Assembly (NCBI GenBank): GCA_019114445.1
Contig: DXFL01000011.1
Location: forward strand, 62,001 to 126,000
Length of the DNA: 64,000 nt
Source of the DNA: Candidatus Barnesiella excrementigallinarum
GTDB taxonomy: Bacteria; Bacteroidota; Bacteroidia; Bacteroidales; Barnesiellaceae
Reading direction: 5' to 3'
Under the pieces are notes generated by a model. That model worked only from the letters and a program-made list of their open reading frames with translations. It was not told the origin of the DNA and searched no databases. Positions 29,128 to 35,684 of the stretch are shown here, in pieces. The translations under genes and the position numbers were made by a program. How positions within the stretch are numbered: the first letter of the stretch is position 1; each line of letters opens with the position of its first letter.

Positions 29128-29754
29128 TTATCCGAATGCACTGATAAGGAGCGGTACACTCACTTCGAGGGCTATGCCGAGCAAGATTGCCAACGGAATA
29201 AGTTCCTCTCCCTTGTAGGTGTTGCGGACGATTACGGGGAGGCATACGTCCATCGAGTTGATCCCGGCAACCGATATAGGGACCAATCGTCCTCCTAAGC
29301 GGGCTAATGTGGGGGTCCCGAAGAGTGCGATCATCTCGCGTATGATATTGGCGAGCAATGCAATGGTAGCCAGTTCGGTTGCTCCTTGCACTCCGAGGGT
29401 GGCACTTTTTATATCGGCGATCAAGACCGACGACAGTGAGTAGTACCCGAAACCGCTGCCTACGAGCAGACAGTCGCTAAGGTTGCGGCCGTGTAGCAGC
29501 AATACCCCTATGGCCGAGAATAACAGGGTGCCGACAATGGTAAAAAGGGGTAACAACAGGGACCGCAAGTCGAGCGACCGGAATATGTGTTGCAAGTGGG
29601 AGCCCGAACCGAGACTTATCCCTATTTGTACGATGAGTAGCGATAATATGGCCATCGACAGGTCGTGCCCTTGCAGCCATTCGGGCGATACACCCGACAT
29701 ACCGATAAATATTCCTAAAAGGAAACAGCCTAAGATCATTAAATTCTCTTTCAT
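29128..29754 (-). CDS. LysO family lysine exporter, C-terminal membrane domain (separate gene)
   Basis: A 208-residue membrane protein matching the C-terminal two-thirds of E. coli LysO (YbjE), an L-lysine exporter. About six helices are visible. The segment GFGYYSLSSVLI followed by GAALANIIRE-like residues (here ATIALLANIIREMIA) and the GINSMDVCLPVI loop are the family hallmarks. Together with the upstream 92-residue gene the total is 300 residues, equal to the 299 of the one-piece E. coli protein. The start at 29754 overlaps the upstream stop by 4 bases (ATGA), implying coupled translation. The open frame continues 191 codons upstream, but that part overlaps lysO-N and the leader. Confidence 0.85.
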   Translation of the reverse strand: MKENLMILGCFLLGIFIGMSGVSPEWLQGHDLSMAILSLLIVQIGISLGSGSHLQHIFRSLDLRSLLLPLFTIVGTLLFSAIGVLLLHGRNLSDCLLVGSGFGYYSLSSVLIADIKSATLGVQGATELATIALLANIIREMIALFGTPTLARLGGRLVPISVAGINSMDVCLPVIVRNTYKGEELIPLAILLGIALEVSVPLLISAFG

Positions 29755-30029
29755 GATTTCCCCCCTTTCCGTAACAATCGTTGTGCGATAATTGCAGCGA
29801 CGATGCTGCCTGTTATACCGAGCACAGCGATAACGGCAGCTTGCCACCCGAATGTGAAAAAATTGTCGATGAGGCTGCGATTGCTCCCTATGGATACACC
29901 GAAAACAAAAAGCAAAGCGCACACGGTTACCTGTATGCTCCATTTGCTTATTCCGCTGAAAGAGCAGCGTCCGCGCAAGAGATATCCCACGCCTGTTCCT
30001 ATGATCAATAAAATTAAAATACGTAACAT
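29751..30029 (-). CDS. LysO family lysine exporter, N-terminal membrane domain (separate gene)
   Basis: A 92-residue protein with three membrane helices, beginning MLRILILLIIGTGVGYLLR and containing the LLFVFGVSIGSN segment of DUF340/LysO N-termini. It encodes the part of LysO missing from the next gene, and the two overlap by 4 bases. The two products presumably assemble into one transporter; split LysO is common in Bacteroidota. The start at 30029 is preceded by a leader of about 260 bases (see the regulatory entry at 30030-30303). Confidence 0.8.
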   Translation of the reverse strand: MLRILILLIIGTGVGYLLRGRCSFSGISKWSIQVTVCALLFVFGVSIGSNRSLIDNFFTFGWQAAVIAVLGITGSIVAAIIAQRLLRKGGKS

Positions 30030-30303
30030 GGTTGACCGATTTTATGCAGCAGAACGCAACAAGCGGTTGTACCCCGTTGCTTCCGATTGCTATTGTACGA
30101 ATATGATGAGAATGTGGATGCCTGTTTCCGTTGTAAAAAGTCGGGGTACAGGCGACAGGGCTACGATCGGTCAAATAAACCCACTGAACCAATGGACGTG
30201 TACCGTCGAAGAGGTGCGGGAACAGGCTCCTCTCGATAGTATATAGATAGGTTTGTCCAATAGATTCATGCAAAAAGGCGTATAAAAATTCGTTGCAAAG
30301 GTA
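30030..30303 (-). promoter_or_regulatory. Long structured 5' leader of the lysO pair, with promoter box; riboswitch candidate
   Basis: This explains most of a 444-base gap (30030-30473). A minus-strand TACCTTTG (30296-30303), with TTG 21 bases upstream (30325-30327), predicts transcription from about 30290, leaving a leader of about 260 bases. In transcript order it holds a hairpin CGAGAGG...CCTCTTCG (one bulge), a hairpin GCCTGT...ACAGGC, and two segments TGTACCCCG and CGGGGTACA (30066-30074 and 30142-30150) that pair perfectly over 67 bases. The last pairing shares bases with the GCCTGT hairpin, so the two folds exclude each other. I do not recognise the lysine riboswitch core. The class is unknown. 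Confidence 0.5.
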
Positions 30304-30407
30304 AGGTATCTTTTTTGTTATTTCCAATAAGGATAGTGAGGCTTAATAATATTTAAGATATGGGAGAATAGGAGAGATTAAAGAGAGATAATTCTTTTTT
30401 GAAAAAC

Positions 30408-30440
30408 AAAGGTCGTACCCCGCATGAGGGTACGACCTTT
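30408..30440 (-). terminator. Terminator of the cysteine-rich peptide gene
   Basis: AAAGGTCGTACCC (30408-30420) pairs perfectly over 13 bp with GGGTACGACCTTT (30428-30440), followed on the minus strand by a T-rich tract (GTTTTTC). Confidence 0.88.
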
Positions 30441-30473
30441 TATGAGGACAGATTTGCTAATCAATCGAACGAT

Positions 30474-30794
30474 TTATTTTTTCACACACTCCTGTTTGCA
30501 GTTAGGAGTTTGGTTTTTGTTACATTGTGTGTTTGATCTGTTGCACGGGGGTTGCGGGCAGTTATTCCCTTTGTATTCGCACTGGGCATTTGGACAATCT
30601 TTGCAGTCTTTGCAGTCTTTGCAATTAGGGTGATTCTTACAATCTTTACAAGTGCAGTTGGTACAATTTTTATCCCTGCACTCTTTTTTGTAGCACTCGG
30701 TCTTTGCCTTTGGGCAAACAGGAGTTTGTGCGATAGCCGGCATAGCTATTATCGAAGCGGCGGCAATACATGCCAAGATGAAAAATTTCTTCAT
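30474..30794 (-). CDS. Exported cysteine-rich peptide, metallothionein-like in composition; function unknown
   Basis: A 106-residue protein. Residues 1-22 are a clean signal peptide (MKKFFILACIAAASIIAMPAIA), with cleavage expected before Gln23 and no lipobox. The mature 84 residues hold 17 cysteines, many in CxxC spacing, with a central run of CKDC repeats (residues about 49-66) encoded by near-identical 9-base units. Lys, Asn and Asp fill most of the rest, and almost no hydrophobic residues remain, so a fold held by metal or disulfides is likely. I cannot name a family. The frame is supported by a promoter box (CAAATATA at 30824-30831, that is TATATTTG on the minus strand) and a perfect terminator. 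It is a single-gene unit. Confidence 0.7.
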   Translation of the reverse strand: MKKFFILACIAAASIIAMPAIAQTPVCPKAKTECYKKECRDKNCTNCTCKDCKNHPNCKDCKDCKDCPNAQCEYKGNNCPQPPCNRSNTQCNKNQTPNCKQECVKK

Positions 30795-30946
30795 GTTGTT
30801 TTGTCTTTAAAATGATTACGCTGCAAATATAGTATGCGGTTACGGTTGAAAAAACCAATGAATCTTATTTTTTTGAAAAAAGCTGTGAATAAAGTTTGGA
30901 ATGGAACTAAGCACTACAAGGAAATAACCCGATAGCCTTGATAAAC

Positions 30947-30977
30947 TTGTTTCTTCCTTCGACTTGCATTATCTTTG
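30947..30977 (+). promoter_or_regulatory. Promoter of the GHL10 glycosidase gene
   Basis: TTG (30947-30949), exactly 20 bases, then TATCTTTG (30970-30977). The start codon is at 31001, so the leader is only about 18 bases and excludes the earlier in-frame Met at 30938. Confidence 0.82.
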
Positions 30978-31000
30978 TCTCAGAATCAAAAATCAAGACA

Positions 31001-32494
31001 ATGAAACTTAAATTTTATTTATTGCTATTGCTGCTTCTTGGCTTGGGAGGAGAGCTTTCGTTGGCAGTCGAACACCCCAAGCGGGAGTTTCGCGGTGCGT
31101 GGATCCATACCGTAGGACAGAGCCGGTATCGCGAGATGAACAAAGATTCGATGCAACGCTATTTCGATCAAATGTTGGACAGTTTGCAACGTATGGGAAT
31201 TAACGCTGTGATCTTTCAAGTGCGTCCTACGGCCGATGCGTTTTATCAGTCGGAGTTGGAACCGTGGAGCAAGTACTTTACCGGAGAACAGGGCGTCGCC
31301 CCCAATCCCATGTGGGACCCTCTGCAATATTTAATCGAACAGTGTCACGTGCGCAATATGGAGCTTCACGCTTGGCTTAATCCTTATCGGGTAGGGAATG
31401 CCGAGGAAAAATGGGCGTCTTCACATATTTATTATAAGCATCCCGAATGGTTTGTACAGTATGGCAAGCAACTCTACTTCGACCCGGGTCTGCCCGAATG
31501 CCGCGAGTTCATCGGCAAGGTGGTCGACGATATTGTAACTCGCTACGATGTCGATGCCATTCACATGGACGACTATTTTTATCCATATCCCATTGCGGGC
31601 AGCGAATTTCCCGACGACAACAGTTATGCCCGCTATGGAAACGGTATGGAGCGAGGCGATTGGCGAAGGGAGAATGTGAATTTGCTGATCAAAGAGTTGA
31701 ACGAAATTATCAAGGCCCGCAAACCGTGGGTCCGCTTCGGAATCAGCCCCTTTGGAATCTATCGGAACCAAAAGAGCGATCCCGATGGCAGTGCCACGAA
31801 CGGGTTGCAAAATTACGACCAGCTTTATGCCGATGTATTGCTGTGGACACGCAACGGGTGGGTAGACTATATGTTGCCTCAACTCTATTGGGAGATAGGC
31901 CACAAGGCGGCTTGTGTCGAAACACTTATCTATTGGTGGAATAACCATGCCAACGGACGGCACCTTTATATCGGGCAAGATGTGGTACGCACCATGAATG
32001 CGACCGACGTGAATCCTATCTACACGCAGTTGAATCACAAAATGCAATTAAGCCGTTATCTCGATCATGTGAATGGCAACTGCTTTTGGCCGGGGTACTC
32101 TTTGCTGGAAAACTACAAAGGAATAGCCGATGATTTGATAGGCTATTACCATGCCGTACCCGCACTCATTCCCGCATATACGTTTATCGACGATAAAGCA
32201 CCCGCCGAGGTGAAGAGCCTCAAAGCCAAATGGACACCCGAAGGGTATGAGTTGCAATGGAAACGGAGAGAGACCAAAGACGAAATGCAAAAACAGATAT
32301 ACTTTTGTGTTTATCGGTTTACGCCAAGTGAAAAAATCGACCTTTACGACACGTCTCATTTGGTTGCAGTTACCCGCGATACGAAGTATATGCTTCCCTA
32401 CAAACGGGGCACTCGTGAATATGTCTATGTGGTGACGGCCGTGGACCGTATGCACAACGAGAGTGATGGAACGAGCAAGAAGGTGAAATTATAA
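31001..32494 (+). CDS. Exported family-10-like glycosyl hydrolase (GHL10, YngK type)
   Basis: A 497-residue exported protein. Residues 1-21 form a leucine-rich signal peptide. A GHL10 (DUF187) TIM-barrel domain follows, starting with FRGAWIHTVG at about 32 and including VIFQVRPTADAFY, ELHAWLNPYR, DAIHMDDYFYPYP and VRFGISPFGIYR, the conserved active-site strands of the family. Residues from about 405 look like a fibronectin-III type domain (APAEVKSLKAKWTPEGYELQWK). Some relatives act on glycosaminoglycan-like or peptidoglycan-derived glycans, but the substrate is not shown by sequence. The start is fixed by the promoter just upstream. Confidence 0.88.
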   Translation: MKLKFYLLLLLLLGLGGELSLAVEHPKREFRGAWIHTVGQSRYREMNKDSMQRYFDQMLDSLQRMGINAVIFQVRPTADAFYQSELEPWSKYFTGEQGVAPNPMWDPLQYLIEQCHVRNMELHAWLNPYRVGNAEEKWASSHIYYKHPEWFVQYGKQLYFDPGLPECREFIGKVVDDIVTRYDVDAIHMDDYFYPYPIAGSEFPDDNSYARYGNGMERGDWRRENVNLLIKELNEIIKARKPWVRFGISPFGIYRNQKSDPDGSATNGLQNYDQLYADVLLWTRNGWVDYMLPQLYWEIGHKAACVETLIYWWNNHANGRHLYIGQDVVRTMNATDVNPIYTQLNHKMQLSRYLDHVNGNCFWPGYSLLENYKGIADDLIGYYHAVPALIPAYTFIDDKAPAEVKSLKAKWTPEGYELQWKRRETKDEMQKQIYFCVYRFTPSEKIDLYDTSHLVAVTRDTKYMLPYKRGTREYVYVVTAVDRMHNESDGTSKKVKL

Positions 32495-32536
32495 CCGGTC
32501 TCGCTGACCGACCCGGTTTTGCGGCATTTGCCGTCG

Positions 32537-32569
32537 AGGAGGTCACCCGTCGGGGTGGCCTCCTTTTTT
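32537..32569 (+). terminator. Terminator after the GHL10 gene
   Basis: GGAGGTCACCC pairs with GGGTGGCCTCC around a GTCG loop (one G-U pair), followed by six T residues ending at 32569. It lies between the convergent genes ending at 32494 and 32592. Confidence 0.88.
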
Positions 32570-32591
32570 GCCTTTGACCGAGAGGATTCTC

Positions 32592-34472
32592 TTAGGCTCT
32601 AAACCCGATGCGTATCGGTTGCGAGGGGGTTGGAACGGAATCGACAGAGATACGCCCTTCGGCCTCGTTGATGTCGGCGGCTTCTATGGTACAGAGCAAT
32701 GTCCGATCGGTACAGTCGTGACAAGGCATGGACATAATCCTGCAAGCCATACTCTTGACAATGCCTTGTTCTACCAAGTTGTGTACCCAACGGCCATTCC
32801 CGAAATTTTCGTCCCGATAGGCATTAGCCCGGACGATAATCTCCCTGAGCCGGAGGTCGGCTTCGGGGGTCAGTACGAAGTTGCGTTCTTGTAATGTGTG
32901 GAGAGCTATTTCGTAGAGTTCGTCTGCCGAGTAGTCCTCGAAATAAAATTTCAGGGGAAAACGGTCATTCAGCCCCGGGTTTGTTTTGAGCAGAGCCTGC
33001 ATTTTCTCTTTGTAGCCGGCCAAGATAACAATCATGTCGGGGTTAGGTTCCGATAAAATGGTGAGCAGGGCATGAATCACCTCCTTGCCAAAATCGTTGG
33101 AATTTCTGTCGTGGCTGACGAGCGTGTAGGCTTCGTCGATAAACAACACTCCGCCTCGGGCCTGTTCCAAAACCTCCTTCATGCGGCTTTCGGTATGGCC
33201 GATAAACTCGCCTACCAAATCGATTCGGCAGGTTTCTACGGTGTGACCTTTCGAGAGCAGACCCATTTGGTGGAATATTTCGCCCACCAGTCGGGCTACG
33301 GTGGTTTTCCCGGTTCCCGGATTGCCGTAGAAAATCATGTGGTGGCGTTCTTCTTCGCCGGGATTGAGCCCGAGTTTCCGGCGCTCTTGGGCAAAGCGAG
33401 CCATCAAACAGGCATCTCGCACATCGGTTTTCAACCGGGAGAGCCCTACCAGTTTCCCCAGTTTTTGAAGGGCATCGCATGGTTCGTTGGGCTTTTTTTT
33501 CGGCTCTTTCGGGAAACGGAAATCATAAAAGTCGGCCTCGTCGGGCAGCGGTATATATGGATCGTCGAGGGTACCCCAAGTCGGGTCGGCCAATGGGGGT
33601 ATGACGAAAGTCGAATTCGCTTCGAGCATTTCGACTATATCGGGAACATATTGACGCAGTTGGTCGAAACTCTGCTCACTGCCGTGGAATATAAAGGGAG
33701 GGGCGGCCGGACTTTTGAGCCAATCGACGAACAAGGCAAGAATATTCTCACTCTGATCGTCGAGTGAAATAGGGTCGACTTGAAACACCACTACCTTCAT
33801 ACAGGCTAAGTTCTCTTTCATTATCGGCCAATTGATAAGGCCCGAAAGCAAATCGTCGAGAGCGAAACGGCAGCAGAGCGAAGGGGTTCTGTCGGAAAGA
33901 TAGGCCGCCAAAATGCCGGCGGCAAACGTATCGGCCTGTCTTTCGTCACCTGTTACAAACAGATGAGGCCATTGGGGTGAAGCGGTGGCCCGTAGGCGTA
34001 ATTTACAGATCAAATCGCGTATGGTCGAGGGAGCGAATCGTCCCTGTTCCAGCCGAAACCACCAACTTTGAGAACACAGACGATCGACAAAGAAACGTTC
34101 GTCGGGGTGATCGGCTATCTCTTCGAGTTTCACTTTTTCCCATCGGTTGTAATCGCAGAGTAGCGAACAGGAGGCATACCACCGGGGACGGCCGTTGCAA
34201 AAGAGAAACAGATGGCATACCTTTTCGTCCCAATATCTGCTGGAAGGAAGTCGGAAACGTATTTTGCGGGGTATTTTCCGTTCGTCGGGCTTTTGCCATA
34301 CGTCGGTTCCCAGCAGTTGGTACAGTTCGGAGTAGACACGAATCGACAACTCCTGCGCATGGTCGAAGCGTGTGTCGGTCGGGATTTCGGCAACCAGCAA
34401 GTGGTTGGCATATTCGGGTCCATCGAACGAGTCGTCCAATGAACGCATAATTCGTAATGTGAGATTATCCAT
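32592..34472 (-). CDS. CbxX/CfxQ-type AAA ATPase with a long N-terminal region
   Basis: A 626-residue cytosolic protein. Residues about 340-610 form a CbxX/CfxQ (SpoVK-like) AAA module: Walker A GNPGTGKTT at 383-391, Walker B GGVLFIDEAY at 440-449, and the arginine-finger segment LNDRF at 501-505. The pore-loop region DLVGEFIGHTE is intact. Residues 165-295 look like a second, decayed AAA module (LFVTGDERQADTFAAGIL in place of a P-loop, then CMKVVVFQVD). Residues 1-160 match no domain I know. CbxX proteins remodel protein complexes such as Rubisco, but here there is no such partner nearby. It is transcribed alone behind an unusual leader (34473-34770). Confidence 0.82.
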   Translation of the reverse strand: MDNLTLRIMRSLDDSFDGPEYANHLLVAEIPTDTRFDHAQELSIRVYSELYQLLGTDVWQKPDERKIPRKIRFRLPSSRYWDEKVCHLFLFCNGRPRWYASCSLLCDYNRWEKVKLEEIADHPDERFFVDRLCSQSWWFRLEQGRFAPSTIRDLICKLRLRATASPQWPHLFVTGDERQADTFAAGILAAYLSDRTPSLCCRFALDDLLSGLINWPIMKENLACMKVVVFQVDPISLDDQSENILALFVDWLKSPAAPPFIFHGSEQSFDQLRQYVPDIVEMLEANSTFVIPPLADPTWGTLDDPYIPLPDEADFYDFRFPKEPKKKPNEPCDALQKLGKLVGLSRLKTDVRDACLMARFAQERRKLGLNPGEEERHHMIFYGNPGTGKTTVARLVGEIFHQMGLLSKGHTVETCRIDLVGEFIGHTESRMKEVLEQARGGVLFIDEAYTLVSHDRNSNDFGKEVIHALLTILSEPNPDMIVILAGYKEKMQALLKTNPGLNDRFPLKFYFEDYSADELYEIALHTLQERNFVLTPEADLRLREIIVRANAYRDENFGNGRWVHNLVEQGIVKSMACRIMSMPCHDCTDRTLLCTIEAADINEAEGRISVDSVPTPSQPIRIGFRA

Positions 34473-34770
34473 AACAACAAATGATTTTAAGGTGAAAAAA
34501 AATATTTGCGGCCGCTGCCTTCGCCTCGCGCGAAAACAACAGCATAACCACCCTCACTTCCCAGGACGAAATGAGAGTAAAATCTCGATCATGTCAAAGA
34601 ACGCAACAATCCCGCTCCCTGCGTGTGCGGGTACGATCATGTCGGGTTCATGCCGCTATGGCGCGAACCAAACACGATTTCTTGTTGCATACATCTCTTT
34701 GACAATCATTTGTGTTATATTCAAAGGATAAAAACAGCTCGTTATAGGTGGCTGTGCTGCCACAAAGATA
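34473..34770 (-). promoter_or_regulatory. Structured 5' leader of the AAA ATPase gene; candidate regulatory RNA
   Basis: A gene-free region. A promoter (TTTG at 34792-34795, spacer 21, TATCTTTG at 34763-34770, minus strand) predicts an RNA from about 34756, so the leader is about 280 bases. Reading the minus strand, GTCAAAGA and then GCAACAA (34703-34682) pair with TTGTTGC and TCTTTGAC (34609-34593), closing a domain with two inner hairpins: GTTC..GCC..GGC..GAAC (34668-34646) and CCCGC..GCGGG (34631-34611). This is a three-way junction of about 111 bases. Near the start codon lie a GC-rich hairpin (TTCGC..GCGAA) and an eight-T run (about 34494-34501). I cannot match it to a named riboswitch, 6S RNA or SRP RNA. 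Confidence 0.5.
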
Positions 34771-34795
34771 GCGAAAAGGTGTAGAACAAAACAAA
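34763..34795 (-). promoter_or_regulatory. Promoter of the AAA ATPase transcript
   Basis: Minus strand TTTG (34792-34795), 21 bases, TATCTTTG (34763-34770). It lies about 290 bases before the start codon, much further than the other promoters found here. Confidence 0.7.
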
Positions 34796-34887
34796 CCTCC
34801 ACTAAGTTTTTTCAAGTTTAGGCGGTATTTATATATTATAAAAGAAGATTAAAAAAACGATATGCCCGGATTTTTGCAAAAATGTTT

Positions 34888-34918
34888 TTTGCAAAAACAG
34901 CCCTTTTTGCTATCTTAG
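34888..34918 (+). promoter_or_regulatory. Promoter of folK
   Basis: TTTG (34888-34891), 19 bases, TATCTTAG (34911-34918), 23 bases before the start at 34942. The last T of the consensus TTTG is A here. Confidence 0.6.
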
Positions 34919-34941
34919 TAGCGCAAAAAGAGATAAAAACG

Positions 34942-35418
34942 ATGGGGAAACGAGTATATTTAGGCTTAGGGTCGAACTTGGGAAATAAGGAACAGATTAT
35001 AAAAAAAGCTATCGACCAAATAGGCGACCGGGTAGGAACAGTCGTTGCCGTGTCGTCGTTTTACAAAACGAAGCCGTGGGGATACCAGTCGGTACACACT
35101 TTTTGCAATGCCGCGATGGCGGTCGATACCGAGTTGTCGCCCGAAGAGGTGCTGAATACCGTACAAGTCATCGAGCGGGAGTTGGGCAGTAAGGAACATC
35201 GCAAAAGTGATGGTACCTATGTCGATCGCCTCATCGATATAGATTTGCTCGATTACGACGGATTGACACTCGATACCTATGTATTGGTATTGCCTCACCC
35301 TTATATGCACAAGCGGGCTTTCGTCATGGAGCCGCTTGCCGAGATTGCCCCGGATTGGGTACACCCGGTGTTGGGCAAGACCGCAATCGAGATATTGGCC
35401 GGATTGAAGGAGCATTGA
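34942..35418 (+). CDS. folK: 2-amino-4-hydroxy-6-hydroxymethyldihydropteridine diphosphokinase FolK
   Basis: Adds a diphosphate from ATP to hydroxymethyl-dihydropterin in folate synthesis. The 158-residue protein has the family features in order: YLGLGSNLGNKEQ at the N-terminus, SSFYKTKPWGYQ, FCNAAMAVDT, and the signature DRLIDIDLLDYDG with the metal-binding aspartates, then LPHPYMHKRAFVM. The start at 34942 (MGKRVYLGLG) is chosen because it follows the promoter and matches the family; the Met at 34882 precedes the promoter box. Confidence 0.95.
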   Translation: MGKRVYLGLGSNLGNKEQIIKKAIDQIGDRVGTVVAVSSFYKTKPWGYQSVHTFCNAAMAVDTELSPEEVLNTVQVIERELGSKEHRKSDGTYVDRLIDIDLLDYDGLTLDTYVLVLPHPYMHKRAFVMEPLAEIAPDWVHPVLGKTAIEILAGLKEH

Positions 35419-35470
35419 GCCGGAAGCGGTATGAGGCTCTTGAATTTTTGACTAAATTATGTATAAAAAT

Positions 35471-35501
35471 TTGTTTTTGCCTAAGGCATATACTATCTTT
35501 G
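35471..35501 (+). promoter_or_regulatory. Promoter of metK
   Basis: TTG (35471-35473), exactly 20 bases, then TATCTTTG (35494-35501). It predicts a start near 35508 and a leader of about 177 bases before metK. Confidence 0.78.
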
Positions 35502-35509
35502 CCGCGCAA

Positions 35510-35563
35510 ATGCAAAAACTGTGGAAGGATTTGGCTGCTTGCAACCACGAAAAAAAATGCTAA
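35510..35563 (+). CDS. Possible 17-residue leader peptide upstream of metK
   Basis: An ATG lying almost at the predicted transcription start opens a frame of 17 codons, MQKLWKDLAACNHEKKC, ending at TAA 35561. Its second half overlaps the first leader hairpin, and its stop codon directly abuts the AAAACTG arm of the second hairpin. It contains no methionine after the start, so a simple Met-codon attenuator is not suggested. It may be chance. Confidence 0.25.
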   Translation: MQKLWKDLAACNHEKKC

Positions 35564-35684
35564 AACTGCGTTACGGGGCTACCTCAAAGCCCGTCCGGCT
35601 TTATCGAAAATCAGTTTTATTTTTGTGGATTTTGCAGTCTTTCTTCCTTGAAAAAGAAGTATTTACTATTTATTCAGGAGAGAA
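35510..35684 (+). promoter_or_regulatory. Structured leader of metK; possible riboswitch or attenuator
   Basis: Hairpin 1: GTGG..TTG pairs with CAACCAC (35521-35548). Hairpin 2: AAAACTG (35562-35568) pairs with CAGTTTT (35612-35618) and encloses ACGGGGCT/AGCCCGT (one bulged G). A T-rich stretch (ATTTTTG) follows hairpin 2, as in a terminator. The SAM-I and SAM-II consensus cores are not recognised. metK is a common target of SAM-sensing leaders in other phyla, which makes the structure worth testing. Confidence 0.4.

Noticed and set aside
30096-30327. Long open frame upstream of and in frame with lysO-C (191 extra codons), suggesting a larger protein.
   Set aside because: It overlaps the whole lysO-N gene and the leader, has no membrane or family pattern, and a 4-base ATGA overlap explains the real start at 29754.
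30600-30660. Short repeats (units of about 9 bases) as a possible CRISPR or tandem-repeat element.
   Set aside because: They are the codons of the CKDC repeats in the cysteine-rich peptide; the units are far too short for CRISPR and stay in frame.
34598-34609. A 12-base match (AGAACGCAACAA) shared between the AAA leader (34598-34609) and the lysO leader (30051-30062).
   Set aside because: Considered as a common regulatory element. A near-identical string also occurs inside tcdA coding sequence near 15664, and many 12-base matches are expected in 64 kb, so there is no ground to link the leaders.
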